Source: Bacteroidales bacterium
Lineage (GTDB): Bacteria; Bacteroidota; Bacteroidia; Bacteroidales; Azobacteroidaceae
Direction of reading: 5' to 3'
DNA length: 14,883 nt
Assembly: GCA_020860885.1 (NCBI GenBank)
Contig: JAJBTS010000245.1
Location: forward strand, 1-14,883
In this document: positions 8,841-14,883 of the stretch, in pieces
Layout: the number at the start of each line of letters is the position of its first letter
How positions within the stretch are numbered: the first letter of the stretch is position 1
Notes under the pieces: model-generated
The model's database searches: none
What the model saw: the letters and a program-made list of their open reading frames with translations, nothing else
What the model was told of the DNA's origin: nothing
Program-made: the position numbers and the translations under genes

Positions 8841-8848
8841 TAACTTTG
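8841..8848 (+). promoter_or_regulatory. Bacteroides-type -7 element for topA
   Basis: TAACTTTG matches TAnnTTTG and ends 25 bases before the topA ATG at 8874. It lies in the 42-base gap after the barrel gene, so topA can be transcribed independently of the envelope operon. No convincing -33 box is seen. Confidence 0.6.
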
Positions 8849-8873
8849 CGGCACTTAAACAGAAAAGTTAGTC

Positions 8874-11231
8874 ATGCAGAAGAATCTCGTTATTGTTGAA
8901 TCACCGGCGAAAGCAAAAACTATAGAAAAATTTTTAGGGAAGGATTTTCAGGTCCTATCCAGCTATGGTCATATCCGGGACTTAAAAGATAAAGGCTTGG
9001 GTGTGGACGTGGACAACCATTTCAAACCCGACTATATAATCTCTTCGGATAAAGAAGAATTGGTAAAAAAATTAAAGAAAGCCGCAAAAGATTCAGAAAT
9101 GATATGGCTGGCTTCCGATGAGGACCGGGAAGGAGAAGCTATCGCATGGCATCTTTATGAGGTATTGGGACTGAATAAAAAAGACTGCAAAAGGATTGTT
9201 TTCCACGAGATAACAAAAAATGCAATCCAGAATGCAATAGAGAATCCCCGCGGAATCGATTTCAACCTTGTCGATGCGCAACAGGCACGACGCGTATTAG
9301 ACCGTATCGTAGGGTTTGAACTCTCTCCTATTCTCTGGAAAAAAATTATGCCTTCCTTATCTGCCGGACGCGTCCAGTCGGTTGCCGTACGGTTGATCGT
9401 AGAACGGGAAAGAGAGATCAATCAGTTCAATGCAGAAGCTTTCTTCCGTGTACAGGCACAATTCATCTTACCGGATGGTAAAACAGTTATCAAATCAGAA
9501 CTGAATAAAAGATTTAAAACCGAAAAAGAAGCTCAGGATTTTCTGGAAAGTTTGAAAAGTGCAACTTTTACGGTAGATGATATTCATACAAGACCGGGAA
9601 AAAAGTCTCCGGCTCCTCCTTTCACTACATCGACATTGCAACAGGAAGCATCCCGGAAAATAGGATTTTCCGTTTCTCAGACTATGTCGATCGCCCAGAA
9701 ATTATACGAAGCGGGATTTATTACTTATATGCGTACCGACTCTCTGAACCTTTCCGATCTGGCATTAAATGCTTCCCGGAAAGAGATAAAAGAAGAATTC
9801 GGAGATAAATATGCCAAGACCCGGCAATTCCATACAAAGACAAAAGGAGCACAGGAAGCTCACGAAGCCATTCGTCCTTCTTATATGAATCAACGGACCA
9901 TAGAAGGTACCGCGCAGGAAAAACGATTGTATAAACTTATTTGGGAAAGAACGATCGCTTCTCAAATGGCTGACGCCGAACTGGAAAGGACTACCATTAC
10001 TATTGGCATCAGCAACAATACACAGGATAAATTCCTGGTAAACGGCGAAGTAATCAAATTCGACGGGTTCTTACGGGTTTACCTTGAAGATACCGATGAG
10101 GAGAATCAGGACGAAAATGCAGAAGTGATTCTTCCTCCTATGCACTTAAAAGAAATACTGAATCTATCAGATGTAACAGCTTCGGAACGTCTGACTCAAA
10201 GACCTCCGCGTTATACGGAAGCCAGTCTGGTAAGAAAACTCGAAGAGTTGGGAATCGGGCGTCCTTCTACTTATGCACCTACTATCTCTACCATACAACA
10301 TCGCGGTTATGTTATCAAAGGGATAAAAGAAGGTGTAGAAAGAGATTTCGTTACTCTTGTATTGAAAAACAATACGATCAACAAATCAACAAAGAAAGAA
10401 ATTGTCGGAGCCGACAGGAATAAATTAATTCCTACGGACTCCGGATTGGTTGTCAATGATTTCCTGGTAGAAAATTTCCCCAGTGTGATGGATTACAACT
10501 TCACAGCTGAGTTAGAAAAAGAATTTGACAAGATCGCTGAAGGAGACCTGAAATGGACCGATACGCTTCAGAAATTCTACGAACTCTTTCACCCGATAGT
10601 GGAAGAAGTATCTGCTGCCAAAACAGAACATAAGGTCGGAGAAAGAGTGCTAGGCACAGACCCTAAAACAGGGAAGCCCGTATCTGCCAAGATAGGACGG
10701 TTTGGCGCTTTCGTTCAGATAGGAACTGCCGAAGATGAGGAAAAACCTCAATTTGCATCGTTAGCTAAAGGCCAATCTATTGAAACCATCTCTTTAGAGG
10801 AAGCTCTGTTGCTATTTAATCTCCCCCGTACGGTAGGAGAACTGGAAGGAAAGGTTATTTCAGCGGCTATCGGAAGATTCGGGCCTTATTTGAAATTCAA
10901 CAATACATTTACAACGATTCCTAAGGAATACGATCCTTACCATATTACCGAGGAAGAAGCTATTCAACTCATCCGGGCAAAACAGGAAAGAGATGCCAAC
11001 AAGCTGATCAAATCTTTTCCGGAAGATGAGAAGTTACAAATATTGAATGGGCGATTTGGTCCTTATATCAGTTACGAAAAAAACAATTATAAGATCCCTA
11101 AAGGAAGTACTCCCGGTGAATTATCTTATGAGGAAGCTATGAAAATTATCAAAGAAGCTCCCGAAAAGAAACCCAAAGGAAAAAAAGCCGGAAAGGCTCC
11201 TTCTAAAAGGACTTCATCAAAAAAGAAATAA
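8874..11231 (+). CDS. topA: DNA topoisomerase I (type IA)
   Basis: This 785-residue enzyme relaxes negative supercoils by cutting and resealing one DNA strand. The TOPRIM domain opens with LVIVESPAKAKTIEKFLG (catalytic Glu9) and has the metal-binding SDEDREGEAIAWH at 81-93 (Asp82, Asp84, Glu86). The active-site tyrosine is Tyr285 in GFITYMRTDS. GRPSTYAPTI and the downstream core helices are also present. The C-terminal part lacks zinc fingers: there is no cysteine in it. Instead it has three GRFG(A/P) repeats, with the Gly at 608, 667 and 726, exactly 59 residues apart. These are followed by a Lys-rich tail (KKPKGKKAGKAPSKR and on) that probably adds DNA affinity. Length and layout fit Bacteroidota topA. 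The start is supported by a TAACTTTG promoter 25 bases upstream. Confidence 0.97.
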   Translation: MQKNLVIVESPAKAKTIEKFLGKDFQVLSSYGHIRDLKDKGLGVDVDNHFKPDYIISSDKEELVKKLKKAAKDSEMIWLASDEDREGEAIAWHLYEVLGLNKKDCKRIVFHEITKNAIQNAIENPRGIDFNLVDAQQARRVLDRIVGFELSPILWKKIMPSLSAGRVQSVAVRLIVEREREINQFNAEAFFRVQAQFILPDGKTVIKSELNKRFKTEKEAQDFLESLKSATFTVDDIHTRPGKKSPAPPFTTSTLQQEASRKIGFSVSQTMSIAQKLYEAGFITYMRTDSLNLSDLALNASRKEIKEEFGDKYAKTRQFHTKTKGAQEAHEAIRPSYMNQRTIEGTAQEKRLYKLIWERTIASQMADAELERTTITIGISNNTQDKFLVNGEVIKFDGFLRVYLEDTDEENQDENAEVILPPMHLKEILNLSDVTASERLTQRPPRYTEASLVRKLEELGIGRPSTYAPTISTIQHRGYVIKGIKEGVERDFVTLVLKNNTINKSTKKEIVGADRNKLIPTDSGLVVNDFLVENFPSVMDYNFTAELEKEFDKIAEGDLKWTDTLQKFYELFHPIVEEVSAAKTEHKVGERVLGTDPKTGKPVSAKIGRFGAFVQIGTAEDEEKPQFASLAKGQSIETISLEEALLLFNLPRTVGELEGKVISAAIGRFGPYLKFNNTFTTIPKEYDPYHITEEEAIQLIRAKQERDANKLIKSFPEDEKLQILNGRFGPYISYEKNNYKIPKGSTPGELSYEEAMKIIKEAPEKKPKGKKAGKAPSKRTSSKKK

Positions 11232-11279
11232 TAAGAAAGTCATAAATTCTCTCATATAAAGAATTATAACTCCTGAATT

Positions 11280-11328
11280 CTCTTAAAGGAGATTGTGAAT
11301 TATTGAATATTCATAGCTCCTTTAAGAG
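11280..11328. terminator. Inverted repeat between convergent genes, probable bidirectional terminator
   Basis: CTCTTAAAGGAG (11280-11291) and CTCCTTTAAGAG (11317-11328) are perfect 12-base inverted repeats. Inside, TGAAT and ATTCA can pair as a second short stem. The hairpin lies between the 3' ends of topA and the small minus-strand gene, the position expected for a shared terminator. There is no clear T run on either side, so it could instead be an mRNA-stabilising hairpin or a protein site. Confidence 0.55.
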
Positions 11329-11344
11329 TATGAGATTAAGCATT

Positions 11345-11725
11345 TCAATTTTTCAGACATTTTTCTGAAACCATATATCCGTTCAGGAATAAGAGGAAAG
11401 CAAACATTACAGAACCGAAATTGAAAGGAGAAGAATAAATTACTATTAAACTAAACAGCAATACCAGAACCACGCTAAAAATTAATCCGATTTTGAAACT
11501 CTTACCCCTATCAAGTTTTATCATTGCCGTATAATTTATAAGCAAAGAAAGGAGGAATACAGATAGAAGTTGAAAAACCAGAGAATTACCCCAGGAAATT
11601 TTTGAAGAAAGGAAAATGGCGGTCGGGCCGTCTGCTCCTCCGATGATTCCTATTGCAGCGGCCTCACCAGTGACATACTGCAAAGAAAACAGATTAACTT
11701 TTATAAATACATAGTATAGGAACAA
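11345..11725 (-). CDS. Small membrane protein with the OadB/GcdB decarboxylase-beta signature
   Basis: The frame from the TTG at 11725 codes for 126 residues. Residues 26-38 read GIIGGADGPTAIF, the hallmark of the beta subunit of sodium-pumping oxaloacetate, glutaconyl-CoA and methylmalonyl-CoA decarboxylases, where the Asp (here Asp32) lies in a re-entrant segment implicated in sodium binding. Those subunits are around 400 residues with many helices; this protein has the motif plus about three hydrophobic segments (about 44-68, 76-93 and 98-116) and none of the other conserved regions. It is therefore not a decarboxylase subunit on its own, and no alpha or gamma partner is nearby. The true start is unclear: the frame stays open to 11779 with a basic then hydrophobic stretch that would make a natural N-terminus, but without an ATG. 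I chose TTG 11725 as the minimal start; ATA 11764 is an alternative. It may be a functional microprotein or a decaying gene. Confidence 0.6.
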   Translation of the reverse strand: MFLYYVFIKVNLFSLQYVTGEAAAIGIIGGADGPTAIFLSSKISWGNSLVFQLLSVFLLSLLINYTAMIKLDRGKSFKIGLIFSVVLVLLFSLIVIYSSPFNFGSVMFAFLLFLNGYMVSEKCLKN

Positions 11726-11780
11726 CTGGATTAAAGAGATACTTATCAGCTTAAATGTTTTTATTTTTTTATCCTTTCTT

Positions 11781-11811
11781 CAAAGATATAAATTAATGGA
11801 TCAACTCAAAA
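11781..11811 (-). promoter_or_regulatory. Minus-strand Bacteroides-type promoter for the small membrane gene
   Basis: Read on the minus strand, TTTTG (11811-11807), an 18-base spacer and TATCTTTG (11788-11781) match the -33/-7 consensus. The expected transcription start is near 11774. This would leave a very short leader if translation began at 11764, and about 48 bases if it began at 11725. Confidence 0.55.
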
Positions 11812-11820
11812 GATTATACT

Positions 11821-11828
11821 TATCTTTG
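11821..11828 (+). promoter_or_regulatory. Bacteroides-type -7 element for the YqhD-like gene
   Basis: TATCTTTG ends 25 bases before the ATG at 11854. It faces away from the minus-strand promoter, whose -7 box (TATCTTTG as well) lies 32 bases away. No good -33 box is present for this direction, so an activator may be needed. Confidence 0.6.
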
Positions 11829-11853
11829 TTTGAAAAATAAAAAATATTGAATC

Positions 11854-12999
11854 ATGAGAAATTTCATTTATAAAAATCCGACTCAATTGGTATTCGGTAA
11901 AGGGGAAATCGCCCGTTTAAGCAGTCTTATTCCAACCGAAAAAAAAGTGTTAATCACCTTCGGCGGAGGTAGTGTAAAAAAGAATGGCGTCTATGAAGAA
12001 GTAATAAGTGCGCTCAAAGATCATCATTACATTGAATTCTGGGGCATAGAACCAAATCCAACCGTCGAAACATTGAGAAAAGCGATAGAGATCGGAAAAG
12101 AAAATGAAGTGGATTTTCTTCTGGCGGTCGGAGGAGGATCTGTTCTCGACGGAACAAAACTCATTGCATCTGCACTGGCTACACCGGAAACAGAAGCGTG
12201 GGATATTGTATTAAAAGGAAAAGCAGCGAAAACCCTTCCGTATGCTTCCGTAATGACATTACCTGCTACCGGTTCGGAAATGAATAACGGAGCTGTTATT
12301 TCCAGATCCGAAACGAAAGAGAAATATTCGTTTTACAGTGCATACCCTCAATTCTCCATTTTGGATCCACAGACAACATTCTCTTTGCCTAAAAACCAAT
12401 TGGCGAATGGTCTGGCCGATGTGTACGTCCATGTTATAGAACAATATCTGACAACCACCGGACAATCGCGGATTATGGACCGATGGGCAGAGGGCATATT
12501 ATTAACCGTTCTGGAAATTGCTCCTCAAATTATGCAAAATTCTCAGGATTACGATCTCATGGCCGATTTTATGCTTTCCGCAACGTTGGCTTTGAATGAT
12601 ATGATCCGCATGGGAGTAATAGAAGACTGGGCGACCCACATGATCGGGCACGAACTCACCGCTTTGCACGGAATTTCCCATGGCGCTTCTCTGGCTATTG
12701 TGTTGCCGGGAATAATGAAGATATTGAAAGAGCAGAAACACAACAAGCTGCTGCAATATGCAGAAAGAGTATTCGGACTGAAAGAAGGAAGTGAGAATGA
12801 CCGTATTGACCAGGCTATACAACAAACGGAAAATTTCTTCCATTCCATAGGACTGGCTACCACTCTTTCCGAAGCAGGAATTCCGGAAACGGCTATTTCT
12901 ATTATAAAAGAACGGTTCAACAAGGCCGGAGTAAAGTATGGAGAAAAGGCCAATGTTACAGGAGATCTGGCGGAACAGATCCTGACTATACAGAAATAG
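11854..12999 (+). CDS. NADPH-dependent iron-type alcohol dehydrogenase / aldehyde reductase, YqhD-like
   Basis: The 381-residue protein matches E. coli YqhD almost end to end and belongs to the group III metal-dependent alcohol dehydrogenases. The N-terminal Rossmann-like half has TQLVFGKGEI, FGGGSVKKNG (Gly37-Ser40, the segment linked to NADPH preference in YqhD) and AVGGGSVLDGTK. The helical C-terminal half carries the metal ligands Asp189, His193, His262 and His276. These have the same spacing as YqhD's D194, H198, H267 and H281, offset uniformly by five residues. It should reduce short and medium aldehydes to alcohols, either for detoxification of lipid-peroxidation aldehydes, as described for YqhD, or for butanol-type fermentation. 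It is cytoplasmic. It sits alone behind a TATCTTTG promoter and is divergent from the small membrane gene. Annotations such as 'butanol dehydrogenase' describe the same family; the natural substrate cannot be read from sequence. Confidence 0.93.
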   Translation: MRNFIYKNPTQLVFGKGEIARLSSLIPTEKKVLITFGGGSVKKNGVYEEVISALKDHHYIEFWGIEPNPTVETLRKAIEIGKENEVDFLLAVGGGSVLDGTKLIASALATPETEAWDIVLKGKAAKTLPYASVMTLPATGSEMNNGAVISRSETKEKYSFYSAYPQFSILDPQTTFSLPKNQLANGLADVYVHVIEQYLTTTGQSRIMDRWAEGILLTVLEIAPQIMQNSQDYDLMADFMLSATLALNDMIRMGVIEDWATHMIGHELTALHGISHGASLAIVLPGIMKILKEQKHNKLLQYAERVFGLKEGSENDRIDQAIQQTENFFHSIGLATTLSEAGIPETAISIIKERFNKAGVKYGEKANVTGDLAEQILTIQK

Positions 13000-13053
13000 A
13001 GAATTAAATCCGTAACTTTTTAAAGATGTAAATTGTTAGTTTAATATAATAAT

Positions 13054-13181
13054 GAGGATGTCCAAAAAGTCAATAATCTCATCATTTGACCCCAATCCCC
13101 TAAAGGGGCCATTGATATTCAATGGTGTAAGAAGTTCCCTTTAGGAGATTTAGGGACAAAAAGTTCTTTTTGGACAACCTC
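13054..13181. mobile_element. MITE-like palindromic element with 16-bp terminal inverted repeats
   Basis: The left end GAGGATGTCCAAAAAG (13054-13069) and right end CTTTTTGGACAACCTC (13166-13181) are inverted repeats with one mismatch in 16. Inside are nested inverted repeats around CCTAAAGGG (about 13090-13110 against 13134-13157) and a central CCATTGA-TAT-TCAATGG hairpin (13109-13125), so the whole 128 bases can fold as one long hairpin. It encodes nothing. I see no clear target-site duplication. This structure fits a non-autonomous element moved by a transposase encoded elsewhere. It accounts for most of the 202-base gap between the YqhD-like gene and the dehydrogenase. Confidence 0.65.
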
Positions 13182-13201
13182 TATTCTTAAAAACAATTTA
13201 T

Positions 13202-14149
13202 ATGAAAAAGAAAATTCTGTTAGGATCCCATTTCATAAAAGAAATATTTGCTCCGCTTGAGAAAGATTTCGAATTAATATATCCCGAAGGCGAATTATTT
13301 TCAAAGGAAGAAATTCTGGAAAAGATAGCAGATGCCGATGTATTGGTTCCGGGTATAGAAACCGATCAGGAGATCCTTGATAAAGCAAAAAAGTTACGGT
13401 TAATTGCGAATTTCGGAGCAGGATACGATTGTATCGATGTGGAATACGCCACTCAGAAAGGGATTACAATTACAAATACTCCCCACGCAGTTTTAGAACC
13501 TACCGCAGAATTGTGTTTCGGATTAATGATCACGGCCGGAAGAAGGATATCCTTTTACGATCGTAAACTGCGGACAAAAGAAGGTCTTGGATGGGGAATG
13601 TACGACGATTTGGGTACAGGCTTGTACGGTAAAACATTAGGAATTTTTGGTATGGGTAAAATAGGACAGGCAGTTGCACGACGAGCCTACGCTTCGGGAA
13701 TGAAAATTATTTATCACAACCGTAAGCCCTTGTCCTACGATATAGCAAAGAAGTACGAAGCCCGGTACGTCGGATTCGATGAACTGCTGGCTCAGGCCGA
13801 TTTCCTTTCCCTGAATGCTCCTGCAACCGACGAAACTCATCATCTGATGAATGAGGAAACTTTTGGGAAAATGAAAAGTTCAGCTATATTCATCAACGCA
13901 GCCAGAGGCAGCCTGGTGGATGAAAAAGCGCTTATCCAGGCACTAAAAAATAAAGTTATATCCGGTGCAGGACTAGACGTATTCGAAAACGAACCGAACA
14001 TTCCGGAGGGATTTAAAACTCTGGATAATGTGGTGATCACTCCCCATGTGGGAACCCAAACATTAGAAGCGAAAGAAAATATGCAGAAAGAAGTAATGGA
14101 AAATATCCTGGGATTTTTTAATAATGGTAAAATTTCTAAAGTCAATTAA
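13202..14149 (+). CDS. D-isomer-specific 2-hydroxyacid dehydrogenase (glyoxylate/hydroxypyruvate reductase-like)
   Basis: The 315-residue enzyme has both domains of the NAD(P)-dependent D-2-hydroxyacid dehydrogenase family. The split substrate-binding domain occupies about 1-98 and 285-315, including NFGAGYDCIDVEYA and the NTPHAVLEPTAELC region. The Rossmann domain has GIFGMGKIGQAVARR at about 147-161. The catalytic triad is Arg235 (NAARGSLVDE), Glu264 (FENEP) and His282 (ITPHVG), with the same Arg-Glu spacing of 29 as in E. coli SerA. After the first Rossmann strands it has YHNRKPL, where NAD-specific members have an acidic residue. The HNR reading hints at NADP(H) use. It should interconvert a 2-keto acid and a D-2-hydroxy acid; which acid cannot be decided. 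It has no SerA-type regulatory domain. Its leader lies next to the MITE-like element and its 3' end overlaps the next gene by 26 bases. Confidence 0.9.
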   Translation: MKKKILLGSHFIKEIFAPLEKDFELIYPEGELFSKEEILEKIADADVLVPGIETDQEILDKAKKLRLIANFGAGYDCIDVEYATQKGITITNTPHAVLEPTAELCFGLMITAGRRISFYDRKLRTKEGLGWGMYDDLGTGLYGKTLGIFGMGKIGQAVARRAYASGMKIIYHNRKPLSYDIAKKYEARYVGFDELLAQADFLSLNAPATDETHHLMNEETFGKMKSSAIFINAARGSLVDEKALIQALKNKVISGAGLDVFENEPNIPEGFKTLDNVVITPHVGTQTLEAKENMQKEVMENILGFFNNGKISKVN

Positions 14150-14883
14150 AAGAGTTGTTGAGAAATTCAATTTTTTCTTTTTGATCAGTCTTTCCAGTTT
14201 TATACTGGGAAGCTGCAATCAAAAAAATGAGTTATCAAAAGAAAATCCACAGAAGCTGGACCTAGAAGATAATTTCAGCGATTATTACAATTATCTTCCG
14301 GAATTGATTCTGCCTTACGCATGGGAGGAAAATAAGTATCATTTCAATACAAATTACTCCATTCTTCCGGCTGGATTGTATTCGGTATTCGGCGACAGTG
14401 CCTCTTTAAACAACGTCCATATAGCCAAGCTTCCTGCGGTAAATCTGTTCAAACCTATACTGCTGTACCAATCTCAGAGCGATTCGGAATCGGTCGATCT
14501 CTATTCCCTATCGGATAGCTTAAAAATAATGGATCATCAAAGATTGGCTTCCGAAGAAGAATTAAATGATAAGTCAAAAATTACTCAGACATTTATTATA
14601 ACAGATAAAAATCAATTCAAAACATTTAAAGTTCTGAATGGCACCTTGATCGAACAACTTTATTTTTCCATCACTCCTTCCGGCACTATTGAAGAAATAA
14701 GAAATGGAAAATTACCTTTTATTGCTTACGAAACCTATAACGATTCCATTTATCTGGTCGAATCCTTCAAATGGGACAAGAATAGCAACGGAGGTTTGTA
14801 TAAAAAGGATTTAAGCCAAAAGTATTATCTACTGGATGTTAACGGGGATATCGCCGAAATAAGTGAAACAAAAATCAAAAAAA
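14124..14883 (+). CDS. Putative lipoprotein of unknown function, incomplete at the window edge
   Basis: An open frame starts at ATG 14124, inside the end of the dehydrogenase gene, and continues without a stop to the last base, giving 253 residues so far. The N-terminus is basic (KFLKSIKRVVEKF), then hydrophobic (FFFLISLSSFILGSC), with an LGSC lipobox placing the lipidated cysteine at residue 31. The mature part begins NQKNELSKEN, then DNFSDYYNYLPEL, and is rich in Tyr, Ser and Asp with many short beta-like stretches. I recognise no family. The 26-base overlap suggests translational coupling with the dehydrogenase, though a shared function is not obvious. The chain after Cys31 is not strongly acidic, so surface export is not predicted. 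No other in-frame ATG precedes the signal peptide, which fixes the start. Confidence 0.8.
   Translation, partial: MVKFLKSIKRVVEKFNFFFLISLSSFILGSCNQKNELSKENPQKLDLEDNFSDYYNYLPELILPYAWEENKYHFNTNYSILPAGLYSVFGDSASLNNVHIAKLPAVNLFKPILLYQSQSDSESVDLYSLSDSLKIMDHQRLASEEELNDKSKITQTFIITDKNQFKTFKVLNGTLIEQLYFSITPSGTIEEIRNGKLPFIAYETYNDSIYLVESFKWDKNSNGGLYKKDLSQKYYLLDVNGDIAEISETKIKK

Noticed and set aside
11345..11725. Annotating the small minus-strand gene as a decarboxylase beta subunit (oadB).
   Set aside because: Only the GGADGPTAIF motif is shared. It is about a third of the required length and no alpha or gamma subunit genes are adjacent.
13202..14149. Assigning the dehydrogenase as serA (phosphoglycerate dehydrogenase).
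   Set aside because: The catalytic residues are family-wide. No serC neighbour or regulatory domain is present, and the sequence reads closer to glyoxylate/hydroxypyruvate reductases.
14124..14883. A Bacteroidota surface-export signal after the lipoprotein cysteine.
   Set aside because: Residues after Cys31 are NQKNELS, which lack the clustered acidic residues expected for such a signal.

Overview
The window looks like chromosome of a low-GC member of the Bacteroidales (Bacteroidota). The evidence is: promoters of the TAnnTTTG type typical of Bacteroides instead of sigma-70 -10/-35 boxes; A-rich leaders with few classical Shine-Dalgarno sites; Bacteroidota-type lipoproteins and exported proteins (signal peptides ending in A-Q, lipoboxes such as FSSC and LGSC); a DUF5606 gene, a family I know from this phylum; and a zinc-finger-free, lysine-tailed topoisomerase I. 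I cannot name a genus. Most genes lie on the plus strand. The one minus-strand gene encodes a small membrane protein.

Layout. Positions 50-869 hold two small cytoplasmic proteins: a DUF5606 protein with an acidic tail and a very acidic 101-residue protein of unknown function. Next is an OmpA-family lipoprotein with a glycine zipper (956-1636), closed by a clear intrinsic terminator. A UvrD/PcrA-type helicase (1767-3905) follows with its own promoter. Then come a 999-residue exported TPR protein (4026-7025) and, 24 bases later, an outer-membrane beta-barrel of 593 residues (7050-8831), which together look like an envelope operon. DNA topoisomerase I (topA, 8874-11231) has its own promoter. A 12-bp perfect inverted repeat separates it from a convergent small membrane protein (11725-11345, minus strand). 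That protein carries the GIIGGADGPTAIF signature of the beta subunit of sodium-pumping decarboxylases but is far too short to be one.

The small membrane gene and a YqhD-like NADPH-dependent alcohol/aldehyde reductase (11854-12999) are read from facing-away promoters in a short shared region. A 128-bp MITE-like element with 16-bp terminal inverted repeats (13054-13181) sits before a D-2-hydroxyacid dehydrogenase (13202-14149). The 3' end of that gene overlaps the start of a lipoprotein gene that runs off the window (14124 onward).

How the genes fit together. The region is mainly housekeeping: DNA repair and topology (helicase, topA), envelope (OmpA lipoprotein, TPR/barrel pair, terminal lipoprotein) and carbonyl/hydroxyacid reduction (YqhD-like enzyme and dehydrogenase). 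No phage, CRISPR array, complete insertion sequence, tRNA or rRNA is visible. The least explained parts are the decarboxylase-motif microprotein with no ATG, the TPR/plugless-barrel pair and the MITE-like element.
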